Shown here: one piece after another, positions 41,839-49,875 of the stretch | Layout: each line of letters starts with the position of its first letter | How positions within the stretch are numbered: the first letter of the stretch is position 1 | Origin: Firmicutes bacterium HGW-Firmicutes-2 | GTDB taxonomy: Bacteria > Bacillota > Clostridia > Lachnospirales > Vallitaleaceae | Reading direction: 5' to 3' | Length of the DNA stretch: 64,000 nucleotides | NCBI GenBank assembly: GCA_002841495.1 | Contig: PGZV01000002.1 | Coordinates: forward strand, 63,488-127,487 | Notes under the pieces: generated by a model | What the model was told of the DNA's origin: nothing | Seen by the model: the letters and a program-made list of their open reading frames with translations, nothing else | The model's database searches: none | Translations under genes and position numbers: made by a program

Positions 41839-44167
41839 CTTTTGTCTCCTTAATCAATGCTTCCTTTAGAACCTCATCCATATTGCGAACATATATAATG
41901 GATAATCCCATCAGAATCTCTTCACTGATTTTCTCTATGTCTCTTTTGTTATCAATCGGTATCAATACTTTTTCAATACCTGCTCTTTTGGCAGCCAGCA
42001 GTTTTTCCTTTAAGCCACCAATTGGTAGTACGCGGCCTCTTAGCGTTATTTCTCCTGTCATGGCAACCTTGTTGTGGACTTTATACCCTGATAAAGCTGA
42101 AATGATGGCTGTAGCCAATGTGATGCCTGCTGAAGGCCCATCCTTTGGCACGGCACCTTGAGGAATGTGAATATGGATATCCTTATTGGTATAAAACACT
42201 TCATCAATATTATGACTACCTGATATGGACCTTGTATAACTGATGGCTGCTCTGGCAGACTCCTTCATGACATTACCAATCTGTCCTGTAATCTCAAACT
42301 TACCTGTACCGGGCATCACATTCACTTCAATAGATAGGGTATCACCGCCGACTTCTGTCCAAGCCAAGCCTCTAACAACGCCTACTTGCGGTTCATCACA
42401 CCGTTTATCATAATGAAATAAGGTAATACCAAGATATTTTTTAATATTCTTTTCTGTGATCTGAACCCGTTTCTTCTCGCCAATCACAATTTCTTTGGCT
42501 ACTTTACGACATATCTCACCGATTTTTCGTTCTAAGTTCCGCACACCGGCTTCCTTCGTATAGCTATTGATCATATCTATAAGTGCCTTATCGCTAAATT
42601 TTAACTGACTAACTGTTAGACCGTGTTTATCCAGCTGCTTTTTTATTAAATGAGATTTAGCAATATGTACTTTCTCATTAACAGTATAGCTATGTACTTC
42701 TATGATCTCAAGACGGTCCATTAAAGGTCTTGGTATGGTCCTTAGTGTATTTGCCGTACCAATAAACAAAACATCGGATAAATCCACATTCATCTCCACA
42801 TAATGGTCTCTAAACTTATCATTTTGCTCTCCATCTAAGACTTCAAGCAAAGCTGCAGATGGGTTACCTCGCATATCCGAACTCATCTTGTCCATCTCGT
42901 CCAGTAAAATTAAAGGATTGCTGGTTTTGGCCTGTTTTAAAGCATTAACAATACGTCCCGGCATAGCACCAATATAGGTTTTTCTATGTCCTCTAATATC
43001 CGCCTCATCTCTCACACCACCTAGAGATATTCTGGCATAGTGGCGATTGAGCGCCCTTGCGACAGACTTGGCTATAGATGTCTTACCGGTTCCCGGTGGT
43101 CCAACCAGACATATAATCGGGCTATCGGTTTTTTTGGCAATTTTTCTAACCGCTAGATGCTCAATGATTCTTTCCTTAACTTTTTCAAGACCATAGTGGT
43201 CCTCGTCTAAGATATCTCTTGCACCTTCAATATCCGTACTTTCTTCTGTCTTTTCATTCCAGGGCATTTCTAAAATACATTCAATATAGCTACGAATAAC
43301 AGACCCCTCTGCAGATGAAGCTGTCATACGCTTTAATCTTTTCAGCTCTTTATGTAGCCTTTCCTTAATCTCCTCGGAAGCGTTAAGGTTTTCCACGGCT
43401 TCTGTATACTCCATCACTTCATCTTCAATTTCTTGTTGATCACCAAGCTCCGTTTGAATCACTTTTAACTGTTCTCTTAAGAAATATTCTTTTTGATTCT
43501 GATCAATTTTTTGTTTCACTTGGTTATTAATATTGTTTTTAAGCTTCATGATTTCCACTTCAGCGTTTAACATGGTTATCGCCAACTTGAACCTGGGCTT
43601 GACTTCAATCTCACCTAAAATACTTTGTTTATTGGATAAGGACGTCATCAGATTAAAGGCAATATTATCGGTCATTTCGCCAATATATTTAATTCTACGT
43701 ATATTGTTTAAAGTGTCTTTAGAAAAATTTGGATTTGCCTTTTCATAATCAAGGATGGATTCAAGGGCGATACGTCTCATAGCCTCTGCTTCTTCAACAC
43801 TTACCGGTTCATCCAAAGACTCTATTTGCTCGACATTGGCTTCCAAATAAGATGTCTGATCTGAATAATGAATGATACGGCCACGGCTGACGCCTTCTAC
43901 TAAGACACGCACAATTTTATTCGGTAGCTTAATCAATTGTTTTATTTTAGTAATGGTGCCATCTTTATACATATCTTCAACAAGGCCCGGTTCTTCCACA
44001 TGGGCTTGCTTTTGAGCGACCAGAAAAATCATCTGACCCTCTAACATGGCTTGATCCAACGCTTTTACAGATTTGTCACGTTTCACATCAAAGTGCATGA
44101 TTGTATTGGGAAAAAGATTAATACCTCTTAAAGGCAAAACCGGTAATAATATAGTATGGTCTGTCAT
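41825..44167 (-). CDS. lon: ATP-dependent protease Lon
   Basis: 780 residues. The N-terminal substrate-binding domain (LPVLPLRGINLFPN) is followed by a coiled region, the AAA+ ATPase (Walker A GPPGTGKTS, about residue 353, and LLDEMDKM) and the serine-lysine protease (PKDGPSAGITLAT, catalytic Ser; Lys in RVLPIGGLKEK). Lon degrades misfolded and some regulatory proteins in the cytoplasm. AAAGGAGG precedes the ATG. It follows clpX by about 135 bp that contain a terminator. Confidence 0.96.
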   Translation of the reverse strand: MTDHTILLPVLPLRGINLFPNTIMHFDVKRDKSVKALDQAMLEGQMIFLVAQKQAHVEEPGLVEDMYKDGTITKIKQLIKLPNKIVRVLVEGVSRGRIIHYSDQTSYLEANVEQIESLDEPVSVEEAEAMRRIALESILDYEKANPNFSKDTLNNIRRIKYIGEMTDNIAFNLMTSLSNKQSILGEIEVKPRFKLAITMLNAEVEIMKLKNNINNQVKQKIDQNQKEYFLREQLKVIQTELGDQQEIEDEVMEYTEAVENLNASEEIKERLHKELKRLKRMTASSAEGSVIRSYIECILEMPWNEKTEESTDIEGARDILDEDHYGLEKVKERIIEHLAVRKIAKKTDSPIICLVGPPGTGKTSIAKSVARALNRHYARISLGGVRDEADIRGHRKTYIGAMPGRIVNALKQAKTSNPLILLDEMDKMSSDMRGNPSAALLEVLDGEQNDKFRDHYVEMNVDLSDVLFIGTANTLRTIPRPLMDRLEIIEVHSYTVNEKVHIAKSHLIKKQLDKHGLTVSQLKFSDKALIDMINSYTKEAGVRNLERKIGEICRKVAKEIVIGEKKRVQITEKNIKKYLGITLFHYDKRCDEPQVGVVRGLAWTEVGGDTLSIEVNVMPGTGKFEITGQIGNVMKESARAAISYTRSISGSHNIDEVFYTNKDIHIHIPQGAVPKDGPSAGITLATAIISALSGYKVHNKVAMTGEITLRGRVLPIGGLKEKLLAAKRAGIEKVLIPIDNKRDIEKISEEILMGLSIIYVRNMDEVLKEALIKETKDASK

Positions 44168-44261
44168 GTACGAACCTCCTTTGATGATGAATTTAGGTTG
44201 TTTCAGGTAACCTATAACCTTCAGTCGATTCCTAACTCATATTAAAATATTGTCTAAATAG

Positions 44262-44293
44262 CAATAAGGGAGCTCAACAACAGCCCCCTTATG
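44262..44293 (-). terminator. Terminator between clpX and lon
   Basis: On the minus strand ATAAGGGGGCT pairs with AGCTCCCTTAT around GTTGTTG; a T-poor tail (TGCTATTT) follows. Confidence 0.55.
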
Positions 44294-44302
44294 TTATCTT
44301 CA

Positions 44303-45613
44303 TTATGCTGTTTCGTTTTCATTTTTACGTTTACTTCTTGGCTTGGATAACGCTTGATCTTTCTTGATTGTTGCTACATTTTCATTCAGTACAACCTGAG
44401 GATAGCTTTTGTTCTCAACGGTTTCCTTGGTTATAATGCATTTTTCTATCTTTTCATTGGATGGAATCTCGTACATAATCTCCATCATCAACTCTTCAAG
44501 TATAGCTCGGAGTCCACGAGCACCAGTCTTACGCCTGACTGCTAGTCCTGCAATGGCCACCAATGCCTCTTCTTCAAACTCTAATTCGACATCGTCTAAT
44601 ATAAAAAGACTCTCATATTGTTTAACCAAAGCATTTTTGGGTTGAGTCAGAATCTGAACCAATACATCTTCCGTTAAGTTCGATAGAACAACACTTACAG
44701 GTACACGACCGACAAACTCCGGAATCAAACCGAATTTCAATAAATCTTGTGGCAGTAGTTTTTCTAGTATAGCCCCTACTTGCACATCTTTTTTACTGAC
44801 AATATCGGCCCCAAAGCCCATAGATTTTGTTCCAACTCTTTGTTCAATCACTTTTTCCAGACCATCAAAAGCACCTGCGCAAATGAAAAGAATATTGGTT
44901 GTATCGATCTGAATGAATTCCTGATGGGGATGCTTCCGACCACCTTGTGGCGGTACGGAGGCTACTGTACCCTCCAGTATTTTTAGTAAAGCCTGTTGAA
45001 CACCTTCACCACTTACATCTCTGGTAATAGATGGGTTCTCCGACTTACGTGCAATCTTGTCAATCTCGTCAATATATATGATGCCTTGCTCTGCTTTTTC
45101 AATGTCAAAATCCGCAGCTTGAATCAGACGCAATAGAATGTTTTCCACATCTTCTCCAACATAGCCTGCTTCGGTTAAAGATGTTGCATCCGCTATGGCA
45201 AAAGGTACGTTTAACATACGGGCTAAGGTTTGGGCCAACAATGTTTTACCTGATCCTGTTGGGCCAACCATTAAAATATTACTTTTTTGTAGCTCAACGT
45301 CTTCTGAAACATAATTGCTACGAATCCTTTTGTAGTGATTATAAACCGCAACAGCTAAAGTCTTCTTAGCTTTTTCCTGTCCGATTACATAACCGTCTAG
45401 GAATGTTTTGATTTCTATTGGCTTCGGTACATTGGCCAATTCAACCTCTTCTTTAAAATCCTGGAACTCTTCTTCCACAATATCTGCACATAGCTCTATA
45501 CATTCATCACATATGTAGACATTTGGTCCTGCAATTAATTTTCTTACTTGATCTTGAGTTTTATGACAAAAAGAACATCTGAGTTGCTTTTTATCATCAA
45601 ATTTGTTAGCCAT
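44303..45613 (-). CDS. clpX: ATP-dependent Clp protease ATP-binding subunit ClpX
   Basis: 436 residues. N-terminal C4 zinc finger (RCSFCHKTQ with CDECIELC), then the AAA+ domain with [15 protein letters not shown] (Walker A) and [10 protein letters not shown] (Walker B), and the [18 protein letters not shown]-terminal sensor part. ClpX unfolds tagged proteins and feeds ClpP. It lies 18 nt downstream of clpP. Full length. Confidence 0.97.
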   Translation of the reverse strand: MANKFDDKKQLRCSFCHKTQDQVRKLIAGPNVYICDECIELCADIVEEEFQDFKEEVELANVPKPIEIKTFLDGYVIGQEKAKKTLAVAVYNHYKRIRSNYVSEDVELQKSNILMVGPTGSGKTLLAQTLARMLNVPFAIADATSLTEAGYVGEDVENILLRLIQAADFDIEKAEQGIIYIDEIDKIARKSENPSITRDVSGEGVQQALLKILEGTVASVPPQGGRKHPHQEFIQIDTTNILFICAGAFDGLEKVIEQRVGTKSMGFGADIVSKKDVQVGAILEKLLPQDLLKFGLIPEFVGRVPVSVVLSNLTEDVLVQILTQPKNALVKQYESLFILDDVELEFEEEALVAIAGLAVRRKTGARGLRAILEELMMEIMYEIPSNEKIEKCIITKETVENKSYPQVVLNENVATIKKDQALSKPRSKRKNENETA

Positions 45614-45631
45614 TTGTCCACCTGCTTTCAG

Positions 45632-46213
45632 TTATCGCTTTTCGATGACTTTATCAACCAGACCATACGCTACCGCTTGTTCCGCTGTCATAAAGTTATC
45701 TCTTTCTGTGTCTCTTTCAATAATCTCAAGGGGTTGTCCTGTTTTTTCACTTAAGATCTTGTTCAAAGATTCACGCATAGCAATAATCCGTTCTGCATGA
45801 ATCTTAATATCCGTAGCTTGTCCTTGGGTACCACCGAGTGGCTGATGAATCATAACTTCTGCATTTGGAAGGACAAATCTTTTTCCTTTTGCACCACCTG
45901 CAAGTAAGAAGGCACCCATGCTTGCTGCCATACCGACACATATGGTCGACACGTCCGGCTTAATGAGTTGCATGGTATCAAAAATCGCCATACCTGCTGT
46001 TATAGATCCTCCCGGACTGTTGATATAAAGATGAATATCCTTATCTGGGTCCTCTGCCTCTAGAAACAACATCTGTGCTACTACCAAGCTAGCTGTACCA
46101 TTGTTCACTTCTTCAGCTAGAAAAATTATACGGTCTTTCAATAATCTTGAGAAGATATCGTAGGTACGTTCTCCTCGACTTGTTTGTTCTACTACATAGG
46201 GTACTAAACTCAT
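45632..46213 (-). CDS. clpP: ATP-dependent Clp protease proteolytic subunit ClpP
   Basis: 193 residues from ATG 46213, chosen because AAGGAGG lies upstream; the in-frame ATG at 46243 has none. [31 protein letters not shown] is the classic start. The Ser and His of the triad are in [16 protein letters not shown] and [14 protein letters not shown]; the Asp is near the end in [11 protein letters not shown]. It forms the 14-mer peptidase with ClpX. It lies 61 nt downstream of tig in a tig-clpP-clpX run. Confidence 0.97.
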   Translation of the reverse strand: MSLVPYVVEQTSRGERTYDIFSRLLKDRIIFLAEEVNNGTASLVVAQMLFLEAEDPDKDIHLYINSPGGSITAGMAIFDTMQLIKPDVSTICVGMAASMGAFLLAGGAKGKRFVLPNAEVMIHQPLGGTQGQATDIKIHAERIIAMRESLNKILSEKTGQPLEIIERDTERDNFMTAEQAVAYGLVDKVIEKR

Positions 46214-46273
46214 ATTACCATCCTCCTTTTTCGGAATTGGCATTGCCTTAATCTATATATCCAAATTGTCTTA

Positions 46274-47527
46274 TTACACTTCTTTAGATGCTTCTACGAC
46301 AAGGTCAAGGGCCTTTTGATTTAACATGTCTTGGCGAATAGAGTCCTTCTCTTCTTCACCAATAGTTTCCTTAAGCACTGCAAGATCCATATTGTACTGT
46401 TCTGCCATGGTGACCAATTCCGCTTCAACAGCTTCATCACTCACTTCAAGATTTTCTTCTTTAGCTATGGCTTCAAGCACCAACCTTACCTTGATTTTTT
46501 CTATGGCCTGACCTTTCATTTGTTCTTTTAATGTATGCATATTTTGACCTGTCACTCTGAAATAATCTTCAATCTTCATACCTTGTGTTTGAATTCTTTG
46601 TGAAAATTCATAGGTCATATTTTCTGCTTCTAGGTCAACCATAGGTTCAGGCATATCCATTGTCGCATTCTCAATAATAGCTTTGAGCAGATTACTTTGA
46701 GCTTCTTGCTTACTTGCAGCTTCTTTTTTATCTAGAATGTGTTTTGCAACATCTTCCTTGTATTCTGATAGAGTATCAAATTCAGATACATCTTTAGCAA
46801 ACTCATCATCAAGAACAGGCATTTCTTTAGCCTTGATTTCATGTACGGTTACCGTAAACATAGCTGGTTTACCTCTTAAAGCTTCTGATTGATAATCCTC
46901 TGGGAAGGTAACGTTGACTTCAAAAGTCTCACCAATGTTTTTTCCGATAATTTGTTCTTCAAAAGTATCAATAAATGAACCTGAACCTATTATGAGGCTG
47001 AAGTTCTCTGCTTTACCACCCGCAAAAGCCGCACCATCTACAAAACCTTCAAAATCAATGACAACATGGTCATCCATCTCTACCGGTCTACCGACAACAC
47101 CGACCATTCTTGAATTTTTCTCAAGAACGCTTTTGAGTTCTGCTTCAATATCTTCATCTGTAACTTCTACTGTACTTTTTTCAACTTCAAGACCTTTATA
47201 ATCCCCAAGGGTCACTTCCGGCTTTACAGCAACTTTTGCAGTAAAAATGAAGTTTTGTCCGGATTCGATTTGTTCAACATCCACTTCCGGTCTTGACATG
47301 ACTTCTAGTCCGCTTTCTTCTACGGCTTGATCATAAGCGTCAGGAATAATACCATTAGCTGCATCTTCATAAAATACGTTAGCACCATAAACTTTTTCAA
47401 TTAATTTACGTGGTGCTCGACCTTTTCTAAAACCCTGAATAGTGATCTTGCCTCTATTCTTCAAGTAGGCTGCTTGTAAACTTTTTTCAAACTCATTTGC
47501 ATCCACTTCGATTACAAGTTTCACCAT
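46274..47527 (-). CDS. tig: Trigger factor (ribosome-associated chaperone), short N-terminus
   Basis: 417 residues. The ribosome-binding domain has GFRKGRAPRKLIEKVYG, then the FKBP-type PPIase domain (about residues 150-230, DHVVIDFEGFVDG to FPEDYQSEALRGKPAMFTV) and the helical C-terminal chaperone. It binds nascent chains at L23 and has proline isomerase activity. The protein starts MVKLVIEVDANEFEKS; relatives have about 10 more residues before this (consensus like VEKLEKNM). Upstream of the ATG there is an in-frame stop within 9 nt and no Shine-Dalgarno site is visible. So the start may be altered. A TATAAT lies upstream at 47611-47616 on the minus strand. Confidence 0.93.
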   Translation of the reverse strand: MVKLVIEVDANEFEKSLQAAYLKNRGKITIQGFRKGRAPRKLIEKVYGANVFYEDAANGIIPDAYDQAVEESGLEVMSRPEVDVEQIESGQNFIFTAKVAVKPEVTLGDYKGLEVEKSTVEVTDEDIEAELKSVLEKNSRMVGVVGRPVEMDDHVVIDFEGFVDGAAFAGGKAENFSLIIGSGSFIDTFEEQIIGKNIGETFEVNVTFPEDYQSEALRGKPAMFTVTVHEIKAKEMPVLDDEFAKDVSEFDTLSEYKEDVAKHILDKKEAASKQEAQSNLLKAIIENATMDMPEPMVDLEAENMTYEFSQRIQTQGMKIEDYFRVTGQNMHTLKEQMKGQAIEKIKVRLVLEAIAKEENLEVSDEAVEAELVTMAEQYNMDLAVLKETIGEEEKDSIRQDMLNQKALDLVVEASKEV

Positions 47528-47673
47528 ACTACTTTAATTATCTATTTCAAATCAGCCTTAAGCTGCATTTTTGAATCTGGGCATAATGACCCAAGTTTGA
47601 CCATTAAATCATTATAACACAGTAGATTTTATATTACTATACCTAAATTTAACGGTCAATGATCGAATATTTC

Positions 47674-47713
47674 CAATAAAAAATCTGTATGACCCGAGAG
47701 GCAACAGATTCTT
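47674..47713 (-). terminator. Terminator of the DJ-1/PfpI gene
   Basis: On the minus strand ATCTGT pairs with ACAGAT around a loop that contains CC/GG pairs, followed by TTTTTTATT. Confidence 0.65.
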
Positions 47714-47718
47714 CATCA

Positions 47719-48267
47719 CTATGTCAGTATCAGTTTTTTTTGAAGCTCTACAACCTCAGCCTCATCCAAATACCACTTTAGAATCTCCAAACCAAAGGCC
47801 ATAGCCACCCCTGCACCTTTTGCTGTAATAATATTTCCATCTGTAACAACCTGATTTCCACTCATAGTAGCGCCCTTCAAATGGGCTTCATAACCTGGAT
47901 AAGCAATGGCTTCTTTGCCCGTCAACAAACCAAGGTCACCGAGTATGCTAGGTGCTGCACATATAGCCGCCAGTTTCTTACCTGATGAGTAAAAAGCAGG
48001 CAAAAGTGCCATCAAACTCTCATGTTTACTCAGATTCTCCGTGCCCGGCATGCCACCTGGTAATATAAGTACCTCGTAATCTGAATAGTCCACTTCGTAA
48101 AATAGGCGGTCACACTTAACCGTTATTTCATGGCCACCAGTAACATCTAAATTACCGGAAACAGATATTAAGTCAAGTGTCATACCACCTCTTCTTAAAA
48201 CATCTATGGTACTCACCGCTTCAATTTCCTCAAATCCGGTTGCTAAGAATATTGCCATTTTTGTCAT
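47719..48267 (-). CDS. DJ-1/PfpI family protein
   Basis: 182 residues from ATG 48267, set by CGGAGG 9 nt upstream; an in-frame ATG at 48306 lacks one. FLATGFEEIEAVSTIDVLRRGG is the DJ-1 start, LILPGGMPG the Gly-rich loop, and AAICAAPSILGDLGLL holds the nucleophilic Cys elbow. The class includes DJ-1-like deglycases, ThiJ and chaperones, so activity is uncertain. It is monocistronic, with a strong terminator. Confidence 0.88.
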   Translation of the reverse strand: MTKMAIFLATGFEEIEAVSTIDVLRRGGMTLDLISVSGNLDVTGGHEITVKCDRLFYEVDYSDYEVLILPGGMPGTENLSKHESLMALLPAFYSSGKKLAAICAAPSILGDLGLLTGKEAIAYPGYEAHLKGATMSGNQVVTDGNIITAKGAGVAMAFGLEILKWYLDEAEVVELQKKLILT

Positions 48268-48391
48268 AAAAATACCTCCGTTATAATCTAATAAGTCATC
48301 ATGCATTTCATCAGATTATGGTTTATAATATAAGATAATCCTAAAATCGATTTACATAACCCTAGTTTATCATAAAAGTGAGGTTTTTAGA

Positions 48392-48850
48392 ATGGAAATA
48401 GAAAGAAAATTCATTGTGTCCAAATTACCTGACCAACTGGCCTCTTATCCCAAAAAAGAAATTCTACAAGGCTATGTTTCTACCACGCCTGTCATACGTA
48501 TACGCAAATCCAATGAAGATTACTTCCTTACCTGTAAAGGTAAAGGGCTACTTGCCCGTGAAGAATTTGAGATTCCCATATCCGCAATAGAATTTGAACA
48601 TCTATCTTCCAAATTGGATTATTACTTGATTCATAAAATCAGATATCTTATTCCATACGGTGATTTTACCATTGAACTGGATGTCTTTAAAGACCGCCTT
48701 GAAGGGCTCATACTGGCTGAAGTAGAATTCCATTCCCTAGAAGCCGCACATATTTTTGATGTACCGGATTGGTTTGAAGATGAAGTTACTGAAGATGGTC
48801 GCTATCAAAATAATGCCTTGTGTCGATTAAATATCTTAGATGAGTTATAA
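48392..48850 (+). CDS. CYTH domain protein (inorganic triphosphatase-like)
   Basis: 152 residues. The EIERKF signature (ExExK) at residues 2-7 starts the CYTH tunnel fold. Alternating charged residues follow on the strands: RIRKSNEDYFLTCKGKG, REEFEIPIS, IRYLIPYGDFTIELDVF and LILAEVEF. Such proteins hydrolyse triphosphates or bind them with a divalent metal. AGTGAGG precedes the ATG. The substrate is unknown. It is followed by a pair of overlapping hairpins at the end of the tRNA array. Confidence 0.9.
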   Translation: MEIERKFIVSKLPDQLASYPKKEILQGYVSTTPVIRIRKSNEDYFLTCKGKGLLAREEFEIPISAIEFEHLSSKLDYYLIHKIRYLIPYGDFTIELDVFKDRLEGLILAEVEFHSLEAAHIFDVPDWFEDEVTEDGRYQNNALCRLNILDEL

Positions 48851-48863
48851 AATTATTATACTT

Positions 48864-48931
48864 TTGTATATCAGGAATGTATAACTTACCTGATATACAA
48901 AAAAGAATCTACTCAGTAGATTCTTTTTTGT
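48864..48931. terminator. Two overlapping hairpins between the CYTH gene and tRNA array
   Basis: First: TTGTATATCAGG and CCTGATATACAA (48864-48900). Second: ACAAAAAAGAATCTAC and GTAGATTCTTTTTTGT (48897-48931), perfect, with T-runs on both strands. They share the ACAA at 48897-48900, so only one can fully form. The second ends the tRNA transcript on the minus strand and the CYTH transcript on the plus. Confidence 0.75.
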
Positions 48932-48933
48932 AG

Positions 48934-49015
48934 TGCGGATGAAGGGAGTCGAACCCCCACGCCGTAAAGCGCTAGATCCTAAGTCTAGTGCGTCTGCCAA
49001 TTCCGCCACATCAAG
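48934..49015 (-). tRNA. tRNA-Leu(UAG), acceptor stem disrupted
   Basis: 82 nt. The anticodon loop CTTAGGA gives UAG. The D, anticodon, variable and T arms are normal. The 5' acceptor strand is CTTGATG but the 3' strand is CATCCGC, so only the four inner pairs fit and the outer three (1-72, 2-71, 3-70) do not form Watson-Crick pairs. Expected 5' strand: GCGGATG. It may be a damaged gene; no CCA is encoded. Last gene of the array. Confidence 0.8.
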
Positions 49016-49034
49016 TTACTGCAAGCATTAACGA

Positions 49035-49107
49035 TGAGTCACCCGGGGTTCGAACCCGAGACAACTGGATTAAAAGTCCAGTGCTCTACCAGCTGAGCTA
49101 GTGACCC
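49035..49107 (-). tRNA. tRNA-Lys(UUU)
   Basis: 73 nt. The acceptor GGGTCAC pairs with GTGACTC. Anticodon loop CTTTTAA gives UUU. CCA not encoded. Confidence 0.95.
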
Positions 49108-49164
49108 GTAATACTGTGTTCCTTTTTCTGTCATAAGACCGCTGTTACATTGACCTTATGGAAA

Positions 49165-49236
49165 CTGGGTAGGAAGGATTCGAACCTTCGCATACAGGAG
49201 TCAAAGTCCAGTGCCTTACCGCTTGGCGACTACCCA
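49165..49236 (-). tRNA. tRNA-Gln(UUG)
   Basis: 72 nt. The acceptor TGGGTAG pairs with CTACCCA. Anticodon loop CTTTGAC gives UUG. The anticodon stem has a U-U mismatch at positions 28-42 (CTGGA against TCCTG). CCA not encoded. Confidence 0.93.
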
Positions 49237-49248
49237 ATATTATTTAAG

Positions 49249-49321
49249 GGTGGATAATGGGACTCGAACCCACAACAACCAGAACCACAATCTGGCGCTC
49301 TACCATTGAACTATACCCACC
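49249..49321 (-). tRNA. tRNA-His(GUG)
   Basis: The acceptor GTGGGTA pairs with TATCCAC, and an extra 5' G faces the discriminator C as in tRNA-His. Anticodon loop TTGTGGT gives GUG. Confidence 0.94.
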
Positions 49322-49356
49322 ATATGATCATCTTAAGTTGCCTTAAGAATCATTAA

Positions 49357-49430
49357 CGTGCCAGCAGGGATTCGAACCCCGGACACCCGCCTTAGAAGGG
49401 CGATGCTCTATCCAGCTGAGCTACTGGCAC
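49357..49430 (-). tRNA. tRNA-Arg(UCU)
   Basis: 74 nt. The acceptor GTGCCAG pairs with CTGGCAC. Anticodon loop CTTCTAA gives UCU. Confidence 0.94.
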
Positions 49431-49464
49431 AAGTTATATCTTAGGTGTGCTCATTTCATGATGA

Positions 49465-49535
49465 AGCGGGTAGGGGGAATCGAACCCCCGTAACCAGCTT
49501 GGAAGGCTGGAGTTTTACCATTAAACTACACCCGC
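49465..49535 (-). tRNA. tRNA-Gly(UCC)
   Basis: 71 nt. The acceptor GCGGGTG pairs with TACCCGC (one G-U). Anticodon loop CTTCCAA gives UCC. Confidence 0.94.
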
Positions 49536-49577
49536 AAAATGATGGCCATCATCTCACACTAATGGTGAAGTTAAAAA

Positions 49578-49652
49578 TCGGGGTGACAGGATTCGAACCT
49601 GCGGCCTCTTGAACCCAAATCAAGCGCTCTAGCCAAGCTGAGCCACACCCCG
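49578..49652 (-). tRNA. tRNA-Pro(UGG)
   Basis: 75 nt. The acceptor CGGGGTG pairs with CACCCCG. Anticodon loop TTTGGGT gives UGG. First gene of the array. Confidence 0.95.
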
Positions 49653-49688
49653 TTTTTCAAAGGCTTTTATTTCAAACGTGCAAGATGT

Positions 49689-49717
49689 ATTATACAGAGT
49701 AAACAAAGCTTTGTCAA
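49689..49717 (-). promoter_or_regulatory. Strong promoter of the tRNA array
   Basis: On the minus strand TTGACA, 17 nt, TATAAT: a full consensus promoter about 37 nt before tRNA-Pro. Order of transcription: Pro, Gly, Arg, His, Gln, Lys, Leu. Confidence 0.88.
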
Positions 49718-49804
49718 CACTTTTGACAGCTTTTTTTTATAATTTGATTTCTTTATCTAAACCCTTATAAAATCAAGGTTTTCACTCACAGAGACGGTAA
49801 TTAA

Positions 49805-49858
49805 GCCGAAAAATCAGACACCCAGCTATGATTATAGTCTGGGTGTTTGACTTTTAAT
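49805..49858 (-). terminator. Terminator of the SLH protein gene
   Basis: On the minus strand TCAAACACCCAG pairs with CTGGGTGTCTGA around a loop, followed by TTTTT. Confidence 0.8.
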
Positions 49859-49875
49859 ATTCTCTTATTTCCGCC

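Noticed and set aside
49653-49875. Inverted repeat GCTTTGTCAA/TTTTGACAGC followed by TTTTTTTT on the plus strand
   Set aside because: It overlaps the tRNA promoter -35 and no plus-strand gene ends here, so it is probably a coincidence with the promoter sequence.
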